Position numbers and translations under genes: made by a program
In this document: positions 51,641 through 60,354 of the stretch, in pieces
Layout: each line of letters starts with the position of its first letter
How positions within the stretch are numbered: the stretch's first letter is position 1
Source of the DNA: an uncultured Verrucomicrobiota bacterium
GTDB taxonomy: Bacteria > Verrucomicrobiota > Verrucomicrobiia > Verrucomicrobiales > Verrucomicrobiaceae
Direction of reading: 5' to 3'
NCBI GenBank assembly: GCA_903848465.1
Contig: CAINGK010000125.1
Location: 1-64,000, forward strand
Length of the DNA stretch: 64,000 bases
The notes under the pieces: generated by a model
Seen by the model: only the letters and a program-made list of their open reading frames with translations
Told to the model about the DNA's origin: nothing
Database searches by the model: none

Positions 51641-54178
51641 ATGTACTTTCGTGTTATGACTTTTTCAAGATTTTACGTGATGGCCTTCCTTTGCATCCTG
51701 GCTGTGGCCCAGGATGTGAGGGGACAGACCCTTCTCGACAGCCTCACGAGCGATCTGAACATTCGTGGCCTGACCACGACGATGGACCCTGAAACTGGAA
51801 TAGCCACGGTGTCTGGCGATGTGCATATCCGCTACGGTGATATTGAAATGCGCTGCGGCAGCGCACAGTACAACCAAGCCACAGGGGAGGTGATCGCCAA
51901 GGACGGCGTGACGATCTGGCGGGATGGAAATCTCTATCATGGGGATTCAATCACCTACAATTCCATCACGGGTGAGATGTCAGGCCGGAATGTGATCACG
52001 GGTATAGGTGCAGGAGCGCCGGGTATTCCTGGAACGGGGATAAGCGCCACTGGTAACGGCAGCATGAGCGGTGGCGGCTTCAGAAGAACGTCCGGCATGT
52101 TTTTCTTCCGGGCGGAAGACTTCCATTCTGGGAGCAAGCTGGAAAATAAGATCGACGCCACAGGGGTATCCTTCACATCGCATGATGTGCAGAATCCGAA
52201 CTACCGCATGAGTGCGAAGGAATTGACAGTTTATCCAGATGACAGGGCCATTCTGAAAGACATGAAGTTGTATGTGGGCAAGACGCCCATTCTCTACTTG
52301 CCCCAGTTCACCAAGTCGTTGGATGAAGAGGCCAATTTTCGTTTCGGCCCCGGTTATCAGAGTCGGTGGGGTGAGTTCCTGCTGACGCAGCTTGCCGTGG
52401 TGCATGGCGACCATACCTATGCAAAGTACAAGTTCGATCTGCGCAGCAAGCGTGGCATCGGTGGCGGTGTGGATTTGATTTCCCTGCGCCACAATAGCAA
52501 TCGGCAGAACTTCGGCACCCTAAAGATCTACGGCGTCAATGACACTGCCCGGAATACGAACGCGACAAGCGCGGTTCGCTATCCCGTGCCCAAGGACCGG
52601 TATCGGGTGAATTTCCAACACCGTATTTATCTCCCGGGGCCGGATGTGAGTACTTGGTATCTTGATTTCGACATCAACAAGATCAGCGACATCCACTTCT
52701 ATGAAGATTTCTTCTTCAATGACTTCCGCACCAATCGCGAGCCTGACAATCTGATCTCGCTGATTCATACGAACGACGCTTACGTCGCTACTTTGTTGGC
52801 GAAGTTTAAGCTGAACAACTTTTACCGGACGACGACAAGGCTGCCCGAGCTTTCCATCGATTTTACCCGCAGGCCTCTGTGGAATTCCAATGTGTACCAC
52901 CAGGGCACCATTTCTGCGGGCATCATTGGAGAATTGGTGGGGCAGCAGGAGCGGGCCGAACTGCAGCGTTTGCAGGCACTGGGTGCAGGCGGAATGGCGG
53001 GGGTTCTGGCAGACCCTCTTGGCACTGCCGCCGCCGAATTTGTCAGTCTTTCCGGTGCTCCAAACAATACCGCTCTGACCCCCGTCGCTATCACTCAGGG
53101 ACTCGGGACTATTTCCAGCAGGCTGGCCCAGCCCGGTTATGCGCGTTTTCATACTTACCATGAATTGCTGTATCCGAAGACTTACATGGGCTGGTTGAAT
53201 GTGACGCCCAGAATTGGTGCCGGTATGACGAGTTACAATGGCATTGTTGGCAGTACCACCGGACTGCGGAATTATGCGCGGGGTATTTTTCACCTGGGCT
53301 TGGATGTTTCCTTCAAATTGTCCAAGAGTTGGAGCGATGTGAAGGTTCCGCTGCTCGGACTCGATGGCATTCGGCATGTGTTTCAGCCCTATCTTAACTA
53401 CTCCTATCTGGACGCCAGTCAGAACGCGGGAGTGCCAGCCATTGATCGGCTTTCCACGACGACTCGGCCGCGTTCCATTGATGTGTCGCTCTTCACCGCA
53501 GTGGACAGCCTGAGATCATGGGATGTGGCGCGTATCGGCTTCCGCAATCTCCTCCAAACGAAGCGCGACTACTTGGGTAGCAACGGTTTTGGCAGTTTCT
53601 GGGAAACCCCTGAAGGCGGGGACGAACAGACATACACTTGGGCGGGAATGAATACCTATGTCAACGTGTTTGGCAAAGACCCAGAGTATGGCCGCAGCCT
53701 CTCCAATGTTTACAATGAACTTTTCTGGGTTCCGGTTCCCTGGGCCAACCTGAAGTCTGATCTGCAACTCCCGCTCACCAACGGTGTAGGCAGCTTTACA
53801 GAAGCCAACAACAGCATCACTTGGCTGGTGAACAAAAACACATCACTTGAGATGGGGCATCAATACCTTTATGACCATCCCTTCTTCCGCAATAGCAGCT
53901 TGGTTTACACACGCTTTTATCTCCGTTTGAACGAGAATTTCGGCTTCAACACCTACCACATTTATGAAGCGCAAAACGGCGTCCTTCAATTCCAAAGCTA
54001 CAACTTTTCAAAAGATCTGAGCAGTTGGATTGCCTCCATCGGCCTCATGTCGCGTAACAATGGCGCTGGCGTTTCTGATTTTGGCCTTCTGCTTTCTTTC
54101 ACCCTCAAGGATTTCCCCAAATTCAATTTCGACTTGGACATGGACCCCAATCCCGGCGGACGCGGTGGAAAGCAGTAG
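51641..54178 (+). CDS. lptD: LPS-assembly outer-membrane protein LptD
   Basis: 845 residues with signal peptide (FYVMAFLCILAVAQDVRG) after a short positive start; AGGA lies 4-7 bases upstream of the ATG at 51641. Residues about 40-230 form the OstA/LptA-like periplasmic domain (ATVSGDVHIRYGDIEMRCGS). A Gly/Ser-rich insertion follows IPGTGISATGN at about 125-145. Residues from about 230 to the end are the LptD beta-barrel with many alternating strands and a last hydrophobic strand before a Pro/Gly-rich end. LptD with LptE inserts LPS into the outer leaflet; no LptE is visible here. Pairing with lpxA makes LPS biogenesis the shared theme. Confidence 0.9.
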   Translation: MYFRVMTFSRFYVMAFLCILAVAQDVRGQTLLDSLTSDLNIRGLTTTMDPETGIATVSGDVHIRYGDIEMRCGSAQYNQATGEVIAKDGVTIWRDGNLYHGDSITYNSITGEMSGRNVITGIGAGAPGIPGTGISATGNGSMSGGGFRRTSGMFFFRAEDFHSGSKLENKIDATGVSFTSHDVQNPNYRMSAKELTVYPDDRAILKDMKLYVGKTPILYLPQFTKSLDEEANFRFGPGYQSRWGEFLLTQLAVVHGDHTYAKYKFDLRSKRGIGGGVDLISLRHNSNRQNFGTLKIYGVNDTARNTNATSAVRYPVPKDRYRVNFQHRIYLPGPDVSTWYLDFDINKISDIHFYEDFFFNDFRTNREPDNLISLIHTNDAYVATLLAKFKLNNFYRTTTRLPELSIDFTRRPLWNSNVYHQGTISAGIIGELVGQQERAELQRLQALGAGGMAGVLADPLGTAAAEFVSLSGAPNNTALTPVAITQGLGTISSRLAQPGYARFHTYHELLYPKTYMGWLNVTPRIGAGMTSYNGIVGSTTGLRNYARGIFHLGLDVSFKLSKSWSDVKVPLLGLDGIRHVFQPYLNYSYLDASQNAGVPAIDRLSTTTRPRSIDVSLFTAVDSLRSWDVARIGFRNLLQTKRDYLGSNGFGSFWETPEGGDEQTYTWAGMNTYVNVFGKDPEYGRSLSNVYNELFWVPVPWANLKSDLQLPLTNGVGSFTEANNSITWLVNKNTSLEMGHQYLYDHPFFRNSSLVYTRFYLRLNENFGFNTYHIYEAQNGVLQFQSYNFSKDLSSWIASIGLMSRNNGAGVSDFGLLLSFTLKDFPKFNFDLDMDPNPGGRGGKQ

Positions 54179-54425
54179 CGCAGCGTCTGTTTAGGTCCAG
54201 AAGCGTGTGGGGCAGAGAGCAGCCATACCAAGGCAGTTCCTAGATGAGCCGGATTCGATCGGCGGATTGTGTAAACTACAAGCTCCCGGTAGTGAGGGGT
54301 AGCTTCGCCGCATCATTCCAAACAAATCCAAATGCCGCAGTCTTTGTGCGGCAGGTAGAATAAAACGCTCAAACGAGACGCGAAGTCCTCGCTTAGAAGC
54401 GCGGCGTTCCTTGGGGGCCTAAGAC
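54179..54425. other. Intergenic stretch without a recognised gene
   Basis: No supported gene. The short hairpin CGCTT-AG-AAGCG lies at about 54389-54400. An open frame on the minus strand (54313-54636) overlaps the start of the proline-rich gene's end and is not protein-like. Confidence 0.4.
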
Positions 54426-54509
54426 CTACATGCCTCCCCCGCTTTTGGCGAGGAAGTTGAGGGCCAGGGTGGCAACAGCGAGGATGAAAACTAACCAGGC
54501 AAGTGGCAT
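54426..54509 (-). CDS. Possible 27-residue membrane microprotein
   Basis: A complete frame from ATG to TAG encodes MPLAWLVFILAVATLALNFL followed by AKSGGGM: one clean hydrophobic helix with a Lys and Gly-rich end. The codons have the same high third-position GC as real genes nearby. No Shine-Dalgarno sequence precedes the ATG. It lies 42 bp downstream of the proline-rich membrane protein gene on the same strand and could be its small partner. Too short for certainty. Confidence 0.35.
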   Translation of the reverse strand: MPLAWLVFILAVATLALNFLAKSGGGM

Positions 54510-54551
54510 GAGATTGAGGGGAGGTAGGATTGAGAAGATCAGTCAAATGCT

Positions 54552-55631
54552 TCAAGGAATCGGCAGCAGCAGTTTTTTGAAGTTCTCGCTGAAGTTCTGG
54601 TTGGTCCAGGTACCAGAAGCGGTGACGGTTTCCCACTTCTGGTTCCCCTTTGCTGGCACCTTGATGGGGGAGCCTCCCTCGGTGTCAACAATACCCGCGC
54701 TGTCTGATCCCAAAATTTGAATCATCATCAAAACGGCAGAAAGGACAAAACAGATCACCGACAAAGGTACCAAACCTGCTTCGGGATCTTTTTCTTCGTA
54801 GAACTGTTCTGCATCCGCAGCAGCGCTGCGCTTGACGGGGGCGCTGGGAGGGGCAGAAATGGACGGGCGCTGCATGGCCTGGGTAGGCTGCAGCTTGACA
54901 GTCGCTTTCGGGAGCGGGCTAGCTGGACCCGCGCCACCGCCGACCATCGGTCCCGTACCAGCGCCAGGCATCGTTGGAGGACGTGGACCTGGAGCTGCTT
55001 TTTGCAGCGGAACAGTCGGAGCGCCCGTTTCAGTGCGTGGGGGAGGCGCGGCAGGATTTAAAGCAAGTGGGCGAGTTGCCGCTGGCAAGCCTGCCATGGG
55101 AGGGGCGGCTGGACGAGGGATTGAAGGTGCCACTGGCGCTCCTGGTGGCCTTGCCGCTGTGGGCGCTCCTGGTGGTCTTGGCGCTGTTGGAGGGGCGAGC
55201 GGACGAGCTGGTGGTGGGGGCATCGCTCCTGAAGGAGCAGGCACCGCTGGAGGTGGCGAAGATGCCACTGGAATGGCAGAAGTGGTTTTCCTGGACGGCG
55301 GCGACATCGGCGGCGCAGGCAGCTTTACCGGCGCGGTGCTGGATTTCGGCGCGGGCGGCGGCAGCGGGGCCGAGGGCAGTTGGATCGGAGCCGTGGATTT
55401 CTTCGACACCATGGGAACCACGGAAGTCGTGTTAAAAGAAGCAGGAATCCCGCCGGTGGCAGGGGAAACAGGAGCGGTGGATTCACGCGGCTGGGTGACA
55501 CCCGCACCTGGGCGTCCACGCAGGGTGATACGCACGGTCTCTTTCTTCAGCGGAACGGCAGCAGTCTTGGGCGACGAGCTTGGTGGCGGCGGCGGCGGCA
55601 GTGATGAAGGCGTGTTTTCGGATTCGCTCAT
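54552..55631 (-). CDS. Proline-rich protein with C-terminal membrane anchor
   Basis: 359 residues. Residues 1-270 are extremely rich in Pro, Ala and Ser (such as PPPPPPSSSP, then ARPPGAPVAPSIPRP), with scattered basic residues, and must be disordered. A short charged linker (AEQFYEEKDPEAG) leads to one membrane helix, LVPLSVICFVLSAVLMMIQI at about 290-309, and about 45 residues with TVTASGTWTNQNFSENFKKL on the far side. Topology is probably N-terminus in the cytoplasm. There is no enzymatic domain. A scaffold or spacer across the envelope is a guess. Its composition allows long open frames on the other strand (54832-55683), which I do not call. Confidence 0.75.
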   Translation of the reverse strand: MSESENTPSSLPPPPPPSSSPKTAAVPLKKETVRITLRGRPGAGVTQPRESTAPVSPATGGIPASFNTTSVVPMVSKKSTAPIQLPSAPLPPPAPKSSTAPVKLPAPPMSPPSRKTTSAIPVASSPPPAVPAPSGAMPPPPARPLAPPTAPRPPGAPTAARPPGAPVAPSIPRPAAPPMAGLPAATRPLALNPAAPPPRTETGAPTVPLQKAAPGPRPPTMPGAGTGPMVGGGAGPASPLPKATVKLQPTQAMQRPSISAPPSAPVKRSAAADAEQFYEEKDPEAGLVPLSVICFVLSAVLMMIQILGSDSAGIVDTEGGSPIKVPAKGNQKWETVTASGTWTNQNFSENFKKLLLPIP

Positions 55632-55796
55632 GATTCAAACAACAAAAATGGTGGATTCAGATTATTCCCCCCCATTTACCTAAATTCGCCCCCTCGCGTC
55701 AATCCCTTTCTCCTGATGTCTTGCAATTGTTCGGTCACTGCCCGTTATTTGCTCGTTCTGTGATTCGCAACCAAGACTCCCAGGACCCATTTTAGC

Positions 55797-56768
55797 ATGA
55801 AAATCCTTGTCACAGGCGGAGCTGGTTTCATCGGCTCCCACACAGTTGAGCGCCTCATTCGTGATGAAGCAGGGCAGGTCACAATCATTGAGAGCTTTAA
55901 TGATTACTACAATCCGACAATCAAACGCGAAAACCTTCGGGCGCTCGGGCCGAAGGTCAGCGTTTGTGAGGGAGACATCTCCCATCCGCAATTTGTCGCT
56001 GAGGTCTTTGATGTGGGTCGTTTTGACGCAGTCATCCATCTGGCTGCCCGTGCAGGTGTGCGCCCTTCCATTGAGCAGCCCGAACTTTACATCGACACCA
56101 ACATCAAAGGCACCTTCCACCTCCTTGAAGCGGCCCGCCGCACCGGTGTGAAGCACTTTGTCTTCGCCAGCAGTTCTTCGGTCTATGGGGTGAATAAAAA
56201 GGTGCCCTTTGCCGAGACGGACCCGATTCTTCAAACCATCAGCCCCTACGCGATGACCAAGATGGCGGGCGAGCAGATGTGCTCCAATTACAGCCACCTT
56301 TATGGCATGAAGACCGTCGCCCTGCGTTTTTTCACTGTATATGGCCCGCGGCAGCGCCCTGACCTAGCCATTTCAAAGTTCACCCGCCTCATTGAAGACG
56401 GCAAGCCGATCGACAAATACGGTAACGGTGATACCGCCCGCGACTACACCTTCGTCCACGACATTGTCGATGGCATCGTGGGCGCACTGAACTACCGGAG
56501 CGGTCCCATTTGCGACATCTTCAACCTCGGCGGCTCCCAGACCGTCACGCTCAACGACCTCATTGCCTCCATTGAGCAGGCGGTTGGTAAACAGGCCGTG
56601 ATCAATCAACTGCCCGAGCAGCCGGGAGACGTGCCGCTGACTTCTGCCGATGTGAGCAAGGCCAAGGCGCTCATCGGCTTCAAACCCGCTACCACCATTG
56701 CACAGGGAGTGCCAGCTTACGTGGAGTGGTTCCGCGACATGCGGGCGCGCGGCATCGCGGTGAACTAA
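55797..56768 (+). CDS. NAD-dependent nucleotide-sugar epimerase (UDP-glucuronate 4-epimerase-like)
   Basis: 323 residues, an extended short-chain dehydrogenase. The Rossmann motif TGGAGFIGSH has Gly7, Gly10 and Gly13; the active site is SSSSVYG (125-131) with Tyr151 and Lys155 (YAMTK). LRFFTVYGPRQRPDLAISKF and DYTFVHDIVDGIVGAL are characteristic of the GalE/UDP-glucuronate epimerase branch, and the RQRPD segment favours UDP-glucuronate 4-epimerase over GalE. It probably supplies UDP-galacturonate for surface polysaccharide. Its stop overlaps the stop of the convergent HAD gene by 4 bp. Confidence 0.88.
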   Translation: MKILVTGGAGFIGSHTVERLIRDEAGQVTIIESFNDYYNPTIKRENLRALGPKVSVCEGDISHPQFVAEVFDVGRFDAVIHLAARAGVRPSIEQPELYIDTNIKGTFHLLEAARRTGVKHFVFASSSSVYGVNKKVPFAETDPILQTISPYAMTKMAGEQMCSNYSHLYGMKTVALRFFTVYGPRQRPDLAISKFTRLIEDGKPIDKYGNGDTARDYTFVHDIVDGIVGALNYRSGPICDIFNLGGSQTVTLNDLIASIEQAVGKQAVINQLPEQPGDVPLTSADVSKAKALIGFKPATTIAQGVPAYVEWFRDMRARGIAVN

Positions 56769-57643
56769 AAATGCGGTGCTGACACCGTTCCATCCTCGAT
56801 CTCCTGCCGCCTTTTGCGCACAATGCCGTCCGCGATGTCCGTGACCATCTCCTCCAGCAGCAGCCGTAAGTGGCTGCCGGGGCGGTAATCGGCTGGGGCG
56901 ATGTGTTTCACGCGGTCGGCCAGGCCGGTGAGCTGGTAGCATTTGCGGAAGCTGCTGCGGCTTGGCTCGTCAGGATTGTAAACCGCCACGGCATGCCCGC
57001 CATAGCGCTTCATCAGCGTGAAGCAGGGCACGTCGGTCGGGCCGTCTCCCACATAGATCATGTGCTGGAACGGGATCGGGCGCAGTTCAGGAGCCATGTG
57101 GTCGTTCACATCCTCATGCGGCTCCAGCATGCCTTTGTTGATGCGGAAGATGTACTGCGTCTTGGTTGTGTGGCTGATCACGCGTTTGGGGAAAGTGATG
57201 CGGCCGTTTTTATCCTCGCCGAATTCACAGCCGTAGATCCGCTTCACAAACGGTGCCAGCGCCGAGCCGTCCAGCAGCGCCTTCAGGCCGCTGGAGACGA
57301 TGTAATGCTCGATCTTCACTCCCAGTACGCGGTGCTGTTCGTTGAGCACTTTGTTCAGCTCGTCGAACAGCTCCGGTACCCCTTTGAAAAAGTGCAGCTT
57401 CGCGCCCAATTTTCGCAGATCCTCGTTCGTTGGTCGGTCCATGTCGAGGTAGTCCAGCATGCACTTCAGGTAGGCCAGTTCACCATCGTAGCCCTCCTGA
57501 TCCACCAATTCCCGGCTGCGCTTCCAGAACTGTTCTGGGTTGATCCCGAAGTGTGGGAAGAGCGTCTCATCCTGCATGTACGTCGGGCTGAGCGTCTGGT
57601 CGTAATCGTAAATGATGCCGATGGTGGTCTGCTGGGATGCCAT
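56765..57643 (-). CDS. HAD-family phosphatase
   Basis: 292 residues, cytoplasmic. Motif I is DYDQTLS (nucleophile Asp13 and Asp15), motif II IVSSG near 116, a conserved Lys near the centre, and motif IV YVGDGPTDVPCF. A cap domain of about 80 residues with FWKRSRELVDQEGYDGELAY lies between motifs I and II, as in phosphoserine-phosphatase-like members. I cannot name its substrate. Start by ATG at 57643; upstream lies a long inverted repeat separating it from the next minus-strand gene. Confidence 0.82.
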   Translation of the reverse strand: MASQQTTIGIIYDYDQTLSPTYMQDETLFPHFGINPEQFWKRSRELVDQEGYDGELAYLKCMLDYLDMDRPTNEDLRKLGAKLHFFKGVPELFDELNKVLNEQHRVLGVKIEHYIVSSGLKALLDGSALAPFVKRIYGCEFGEDKNGRITFPKRVISHTTKTQYIFRINKGMLEPHEDVNDHMAPELRPIPFQHMIYVGDGPTDVPCFTLMKRYGGHAVAVYNPDEPSRSSFRKCYQLTGLADRVKHIAPADYRPGSHLRLLLEEMVTDIADGIVRKRRQEIEDGTVSAPHF

Positions 57644-57662
57644 GAGGGGGAAGTTGACGATT

Positions 57663-57733
57663 GTTTACAGTCGTTGACGATGGCTGACAATGGTTTGGAA
57701 AACAACCGTCAACCATCGTCAACAACTGTAAAC
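57663..57733. repeat. Long inverted repeat with 26-bp arms
   Basis: Arms 57663-57688 and 57708-57733 match at 24 of 26 positions (GTTTACAG and GTTGACGATGG are shared) around a 19-base spacer; GTTGACGAT is also repeated directly at 57653. No T-run follows on the minus strand, so it is not a standard terminator. It lies between two minus-strand genes. A REP-like or miniature mobile element is most likely; a leader structure of the HAD mRNA is another option. Confidence 0.6.
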
Positions 57734-57751
57734 CACGTAAACCGCTTTCCT

Positions 57752-58630
57752 TCAAACCAGCGAGGCCAAAGCATCGGAGAGCGTCGGATGCGCAAAGCCG
57801 TAGCCTATCTCCATAGCAACGCGAGGAGTCACTCGCTGCCCGCTCAGCAGCATCTCGTCCGCCATCCCGCGCAGCAGCAGGCGGAGCGCAAAGGCCGGCG
57901 CATGAAAAAACGCTGGACGATGCAGGGCCGCTGCCAGCTTTTGCGTGAACTCCGCATTCGTCACCGCTTCCGGCGCACAAAGATTCACCGGGCCGCGCAC
58001 GGATGCAGTGGTGATCGCCTTGAGGAGGAGCTGCACCGCGTCCTCAACATGAATCCAGGCCATCCATTGCTGTCCCGATCCCAGCCTGCCGCCAAGGCCG
58101 CTGGCGAAGAGTCGTCGCAGCAGGGGTAAAGCCCCGCCATCGCGGCCCAGCACCATGCCGGTACGCAGAGTGATGACGCGGATGCCGAATGCTTCGGCGC
58201 GGTGTGCTGCCGTCTCCCAGCCGGCGCAGACATCCGCCAGAAAGCCTTCACCGCGTGGCGAGCGCTCATCCACAGCTATAGCACCGCTGTTGCCATAAAA
58301 TCCAGCGCCGGAGGCGCACACGAGAACCTTGGGCCGGTTCTCTGGTTGCCAGGTGCCCAGGTGGGCCACCAGCGCTTCAGTAAAATCCACGCGACTTTTC
58401 CAGATGCGGTCCCGCTTTTCTGGGGTCCACAAGCCCATCAGCGACTCGCCCGAGAGATGCACGAGTGCGTCCAGCGGCGTCTCAGGCAGCGCATGCGGTG
58501 CTTCTTTAGGCTGCGTTAGTCCCATTCCCGGCCTGCGGGAATATGCAGTCACAGCATGCCCTTGGCCTATAGCAGAGGCGGTGAGGTGTCTGCCGATGAA
58601 TCCCGAGGCTCCGGTGATGCCAATGCGCAT
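57752..58630 (-). CDS. TIGR01777-family NAD(P)-binding oxidoreductase
   Basis: 292 residues. N-terminal Rossmann motif GITGASGFIGRHL, then VHLSGESLMGLWTPEKRDRI, the signature of the TIGR01777/YfcH family, CASGAGFYGNSG and LRTGMVLGRDGGALPLLRRL. The C-terminal DUF1731 part is visible near the end (GYGFAHPTLSDAL). Members are atypical short-chain dehydrogenases of unknown substrate; some relate to cell division in cyanobacteria and plants. The SOUL gene ends 5 bp upstream on the same strand, so the two are likely co-transcribed. Confidence 0.9.
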   Translation of the reverse strand: MRIGITGASGFIGRHLTASAIGQGHAVTAYSRRPGMGLTQPKEAPHALPETPLDALVHLSGESLMGLWTPEKRDRIWKSRVDFTEALVAHLGTWQPENRPKVLVCASGAGFYGNSGAIAVDERSPRGEGFLADVCAGWETAAHRAEAFGIRVITLRTGMVLGRDGGALPLLRRLFASGLGGRLGSGQQWMAWIHVEDAVQLLLKAITTASVRGPVNLCAPEAVTNAEFTQKLAAALHRPAFFHAPAFALRLLLRGMADEMLLSGQRVTPRVAMEIGYGFAHPTLSDALASLV

Positions 58631-58635
58631 GATAA

Positions 58636-59196
58636 TTAGAGCGTAGTGATGGGAATGAGCACTTCATTGCGGCGCAGAAAGCCCGGCGTCCACGGCGGGT
58701 CGTAGTAGGCGCTGAAGGGCGCTCCGGACTCCTGAAGCTTGTTCTGCTGCATCCAGGCTTTCAGCTTCGCTAGAGCTTGCGGTTCGAGTTCCTGGGTACG
58801 GGAACCGCTGAAGCGATAGACGGACACGCGCTGCGCCTTCATGGTGTCCACCTGCACTTGGTCAGATGCTGGCACGGGTGTGGCGCCCATGTACTTTTCC
58901 GGTACCACGAAGGCCATTTTCCCATCCACCATGAAGACCGGAGTCGTCATGGCGATCTTCTCTTTGGCCGCATTGCCGCCGTCGATGTAGCGGAATAACC
59001 GCATGAAGCTCGAATTGTCCGCGTCACGCGCTGTGGTGGCGATTTTGAGTTCGGGGTATTCACGAATCTCAAACTCACCCTCTGTGCGAATGACTTTGTA
59101 CTTAGCCGTTTCATAACCCGCCCGCGATGTGACGCAGGCGGCAATGCCAAGGGCACTGACTAGCAGGCCACTGACAAGGACGAACAACTTTTTCAT
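58636..59196 (-). CDS. SOUL haem-binding lipoprotein
   Basis: 186 residues from the ATG at 59196; the longer frame would overlap the methyltransferase gene. The leader MKKLFVLVSGLLVSALGIAA ends in Cys, a good lipobox (GIAAC), so it is probably a lipoprotein. The mature part follows the SOUL/HBP fold: YKVIRTEGEFEIREYPELKI at its start, AMTTPVFM, and APFSAYYDPPWTPGFLRRNE at the end. Haem or tetrapyrrole binding is known for eukaryotic members; for bacteria the role is uncertain. Confidence 0.88.
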   Translation of the reverse strand: MKKLFVLVSGLLVSALGIAACVTSRAGYETAKYKVIRTEGEFEIREYPELKIATTARDADNSSFMRLFRYIDGGNAAKEKIAMTTPVFMVDGKMAFVVPEKYMGATPVPASDQVQVDTMKAQRVSVYRFSGSRTQELEPQALAKLKAWMQQNKLQESGAPFSAYYDPPWTPGFLRRNEVLIPITTL

Positions 59197-59219
59197 GGCC
59201 TGAATACGCGTGAAAATGT

Positions 59220-60281
59220 TCAACGGCCTGACTTTTCCAGAATGAGGCACCGGAACGATCTTCCCATCAGCGCGGGATGAGTCAGCGAATTAAACTGGCG
59301 CATCGTGGCGGCGTCAGGCGGCCTGCCTTCGAGGCTTTGGAGCCAAGGCATCGCCATGCGGCCCAGCAGGCGGCCTTGCAGATCATATTCACGCTGGGTC
59401 AGGCCATGGCGCACGGCCTCATCAATGAGCCGCGTGAAATGAATGTGCGTGGTCAGGTCACATTCGCCGAGGTTCACTAGCACCTGGCCATCCGTCTGGT
59501 GCTGCCAGTAACGGCGGATCGTGCCATCGGCGCGTGAGTCGGCGTGAAACTCTTCCGCATCGAGACCGTAGTCGGCGATGAAGATGGCCCCGCGAAAGGC
59601 GGCCTTGGCCAGGGCGTGAATCCACGCGAGCATGGTGAGGTTGATTTCAAGTGTGTGGCCGGGGGCCAGATCGTGCGGCAGGTGTTTCATCTCGTCTGCG
59701 AGTTCGGCACACGAGCAATCGCCCGAAATGAAGCGAAAGGCTTCGGTGCCGTCGGTCTCGACGAATAATTCCTCCCAACTCTGCCCATTCCATCGCACGA
59801 GATGCACCGGAAAAGCGTCAGGCAGCTCGTTGCAGAGGAAAAAAGCGTGCTGGGGGCCGGATTGCAGCGCGGTGAGGCTTTCCACCCATTGTACCCGGTC
59901 GCCCAGGCGCTTGAATTGTGCTTCACGATATTTCGGATTCGGCTCCACGATGAGATAACGCAGCGGTTTGCCATCCAGGGCGTTGAGCACATCCTCCGCG
60001 AGTTGCCCGTCGTGCGCGCCTTGTTCGATGAGCGTGAAATCTTCCGGCTCGCCCAGCGCTTGCCATTCCCGCAAAGCGTAGAGGGCCAGGAGCTTTCCGA
60101 ACAAGGGGCCGACGCTCACGCTGGTGAAAAAATCTCCCTGACGGCCGATTTTACGCGGGCCAGCACCATAATAACCATGCTCAGGATGATAGAGCGCCAG
60201 TTCCATGACTTGCGCAAAAGGCAGCCGACCGGACGGCGTGGTGGAGAGTTTTTCGCGGAGAATCTGGGGCAGAGAAGACAT
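59220..60281 (-). CDS. MidA-like SAM-dependent methyltransferase
   Basis: 353 residues from the ATG at 60281, preceded by a purine-rich stretch. Family marks (COG1565, MidA/NDUFAF7): ALYHPEHGYYG, RKIGRQGDFFTSVSVGPLFG, IEQGAHDGQLAEDVLNAL for SAM binding, FLCNELPDAFPVH and FIADYGLD. In mitochondria the relative methylates an Arg of a complex I subunit; the bacterial substrate is unclear. Upstream codons to 60392 lie in the divergent region with the PBP1A-like gene and are not included. Length is standard. Confidence 0.9.
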   Translation of the reverse strand: MSSLPQILREKLSTTPSGRLPFAQVMELALYHPEHGYYGAGPRKIGRQGDFFTSVSVGPLFGKLLALYALREWQALGEPEDFTLIEQGAHDGQLAEDVLNALDGKPLRYLIVEPNPKYREAQFKRLGDRVQWVESLTALQSGPQHAFFLCNELPDAFPVHLVRWNGQSWEELFVETDGTEAFRFISGDCSCAELADEMKHLPHDLAPGHTLEINLTMLAWIHALAKAAFRGAIFIADYGLDAEEFHADSRADGTIRRYWQHQTDGQVLVNLGECDLTTHIHFTRLIDEAVRHGLTQREYDLQGRLLGRMAMPWLQSLEGRPPDAATMRQFNSLTHPALMGRSFRCLILEKSGR

Positions 60282-60354
60282 GCGAGAGGCTGGAAAGAAC
60301 TGGCGCAGAATGTGAAGGGCGGGTAGTTTCTCCTCCCACCTTTCTTCCCAAGCC

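Noticed and set aside
54832..55683. Gly/Ala-rich open frame antisense to the proline-rich gene
   Set aside because: The Gly-rich composition is the mirror of Pro codons on the other strand; the sense protein has a believable membrane helix and start.
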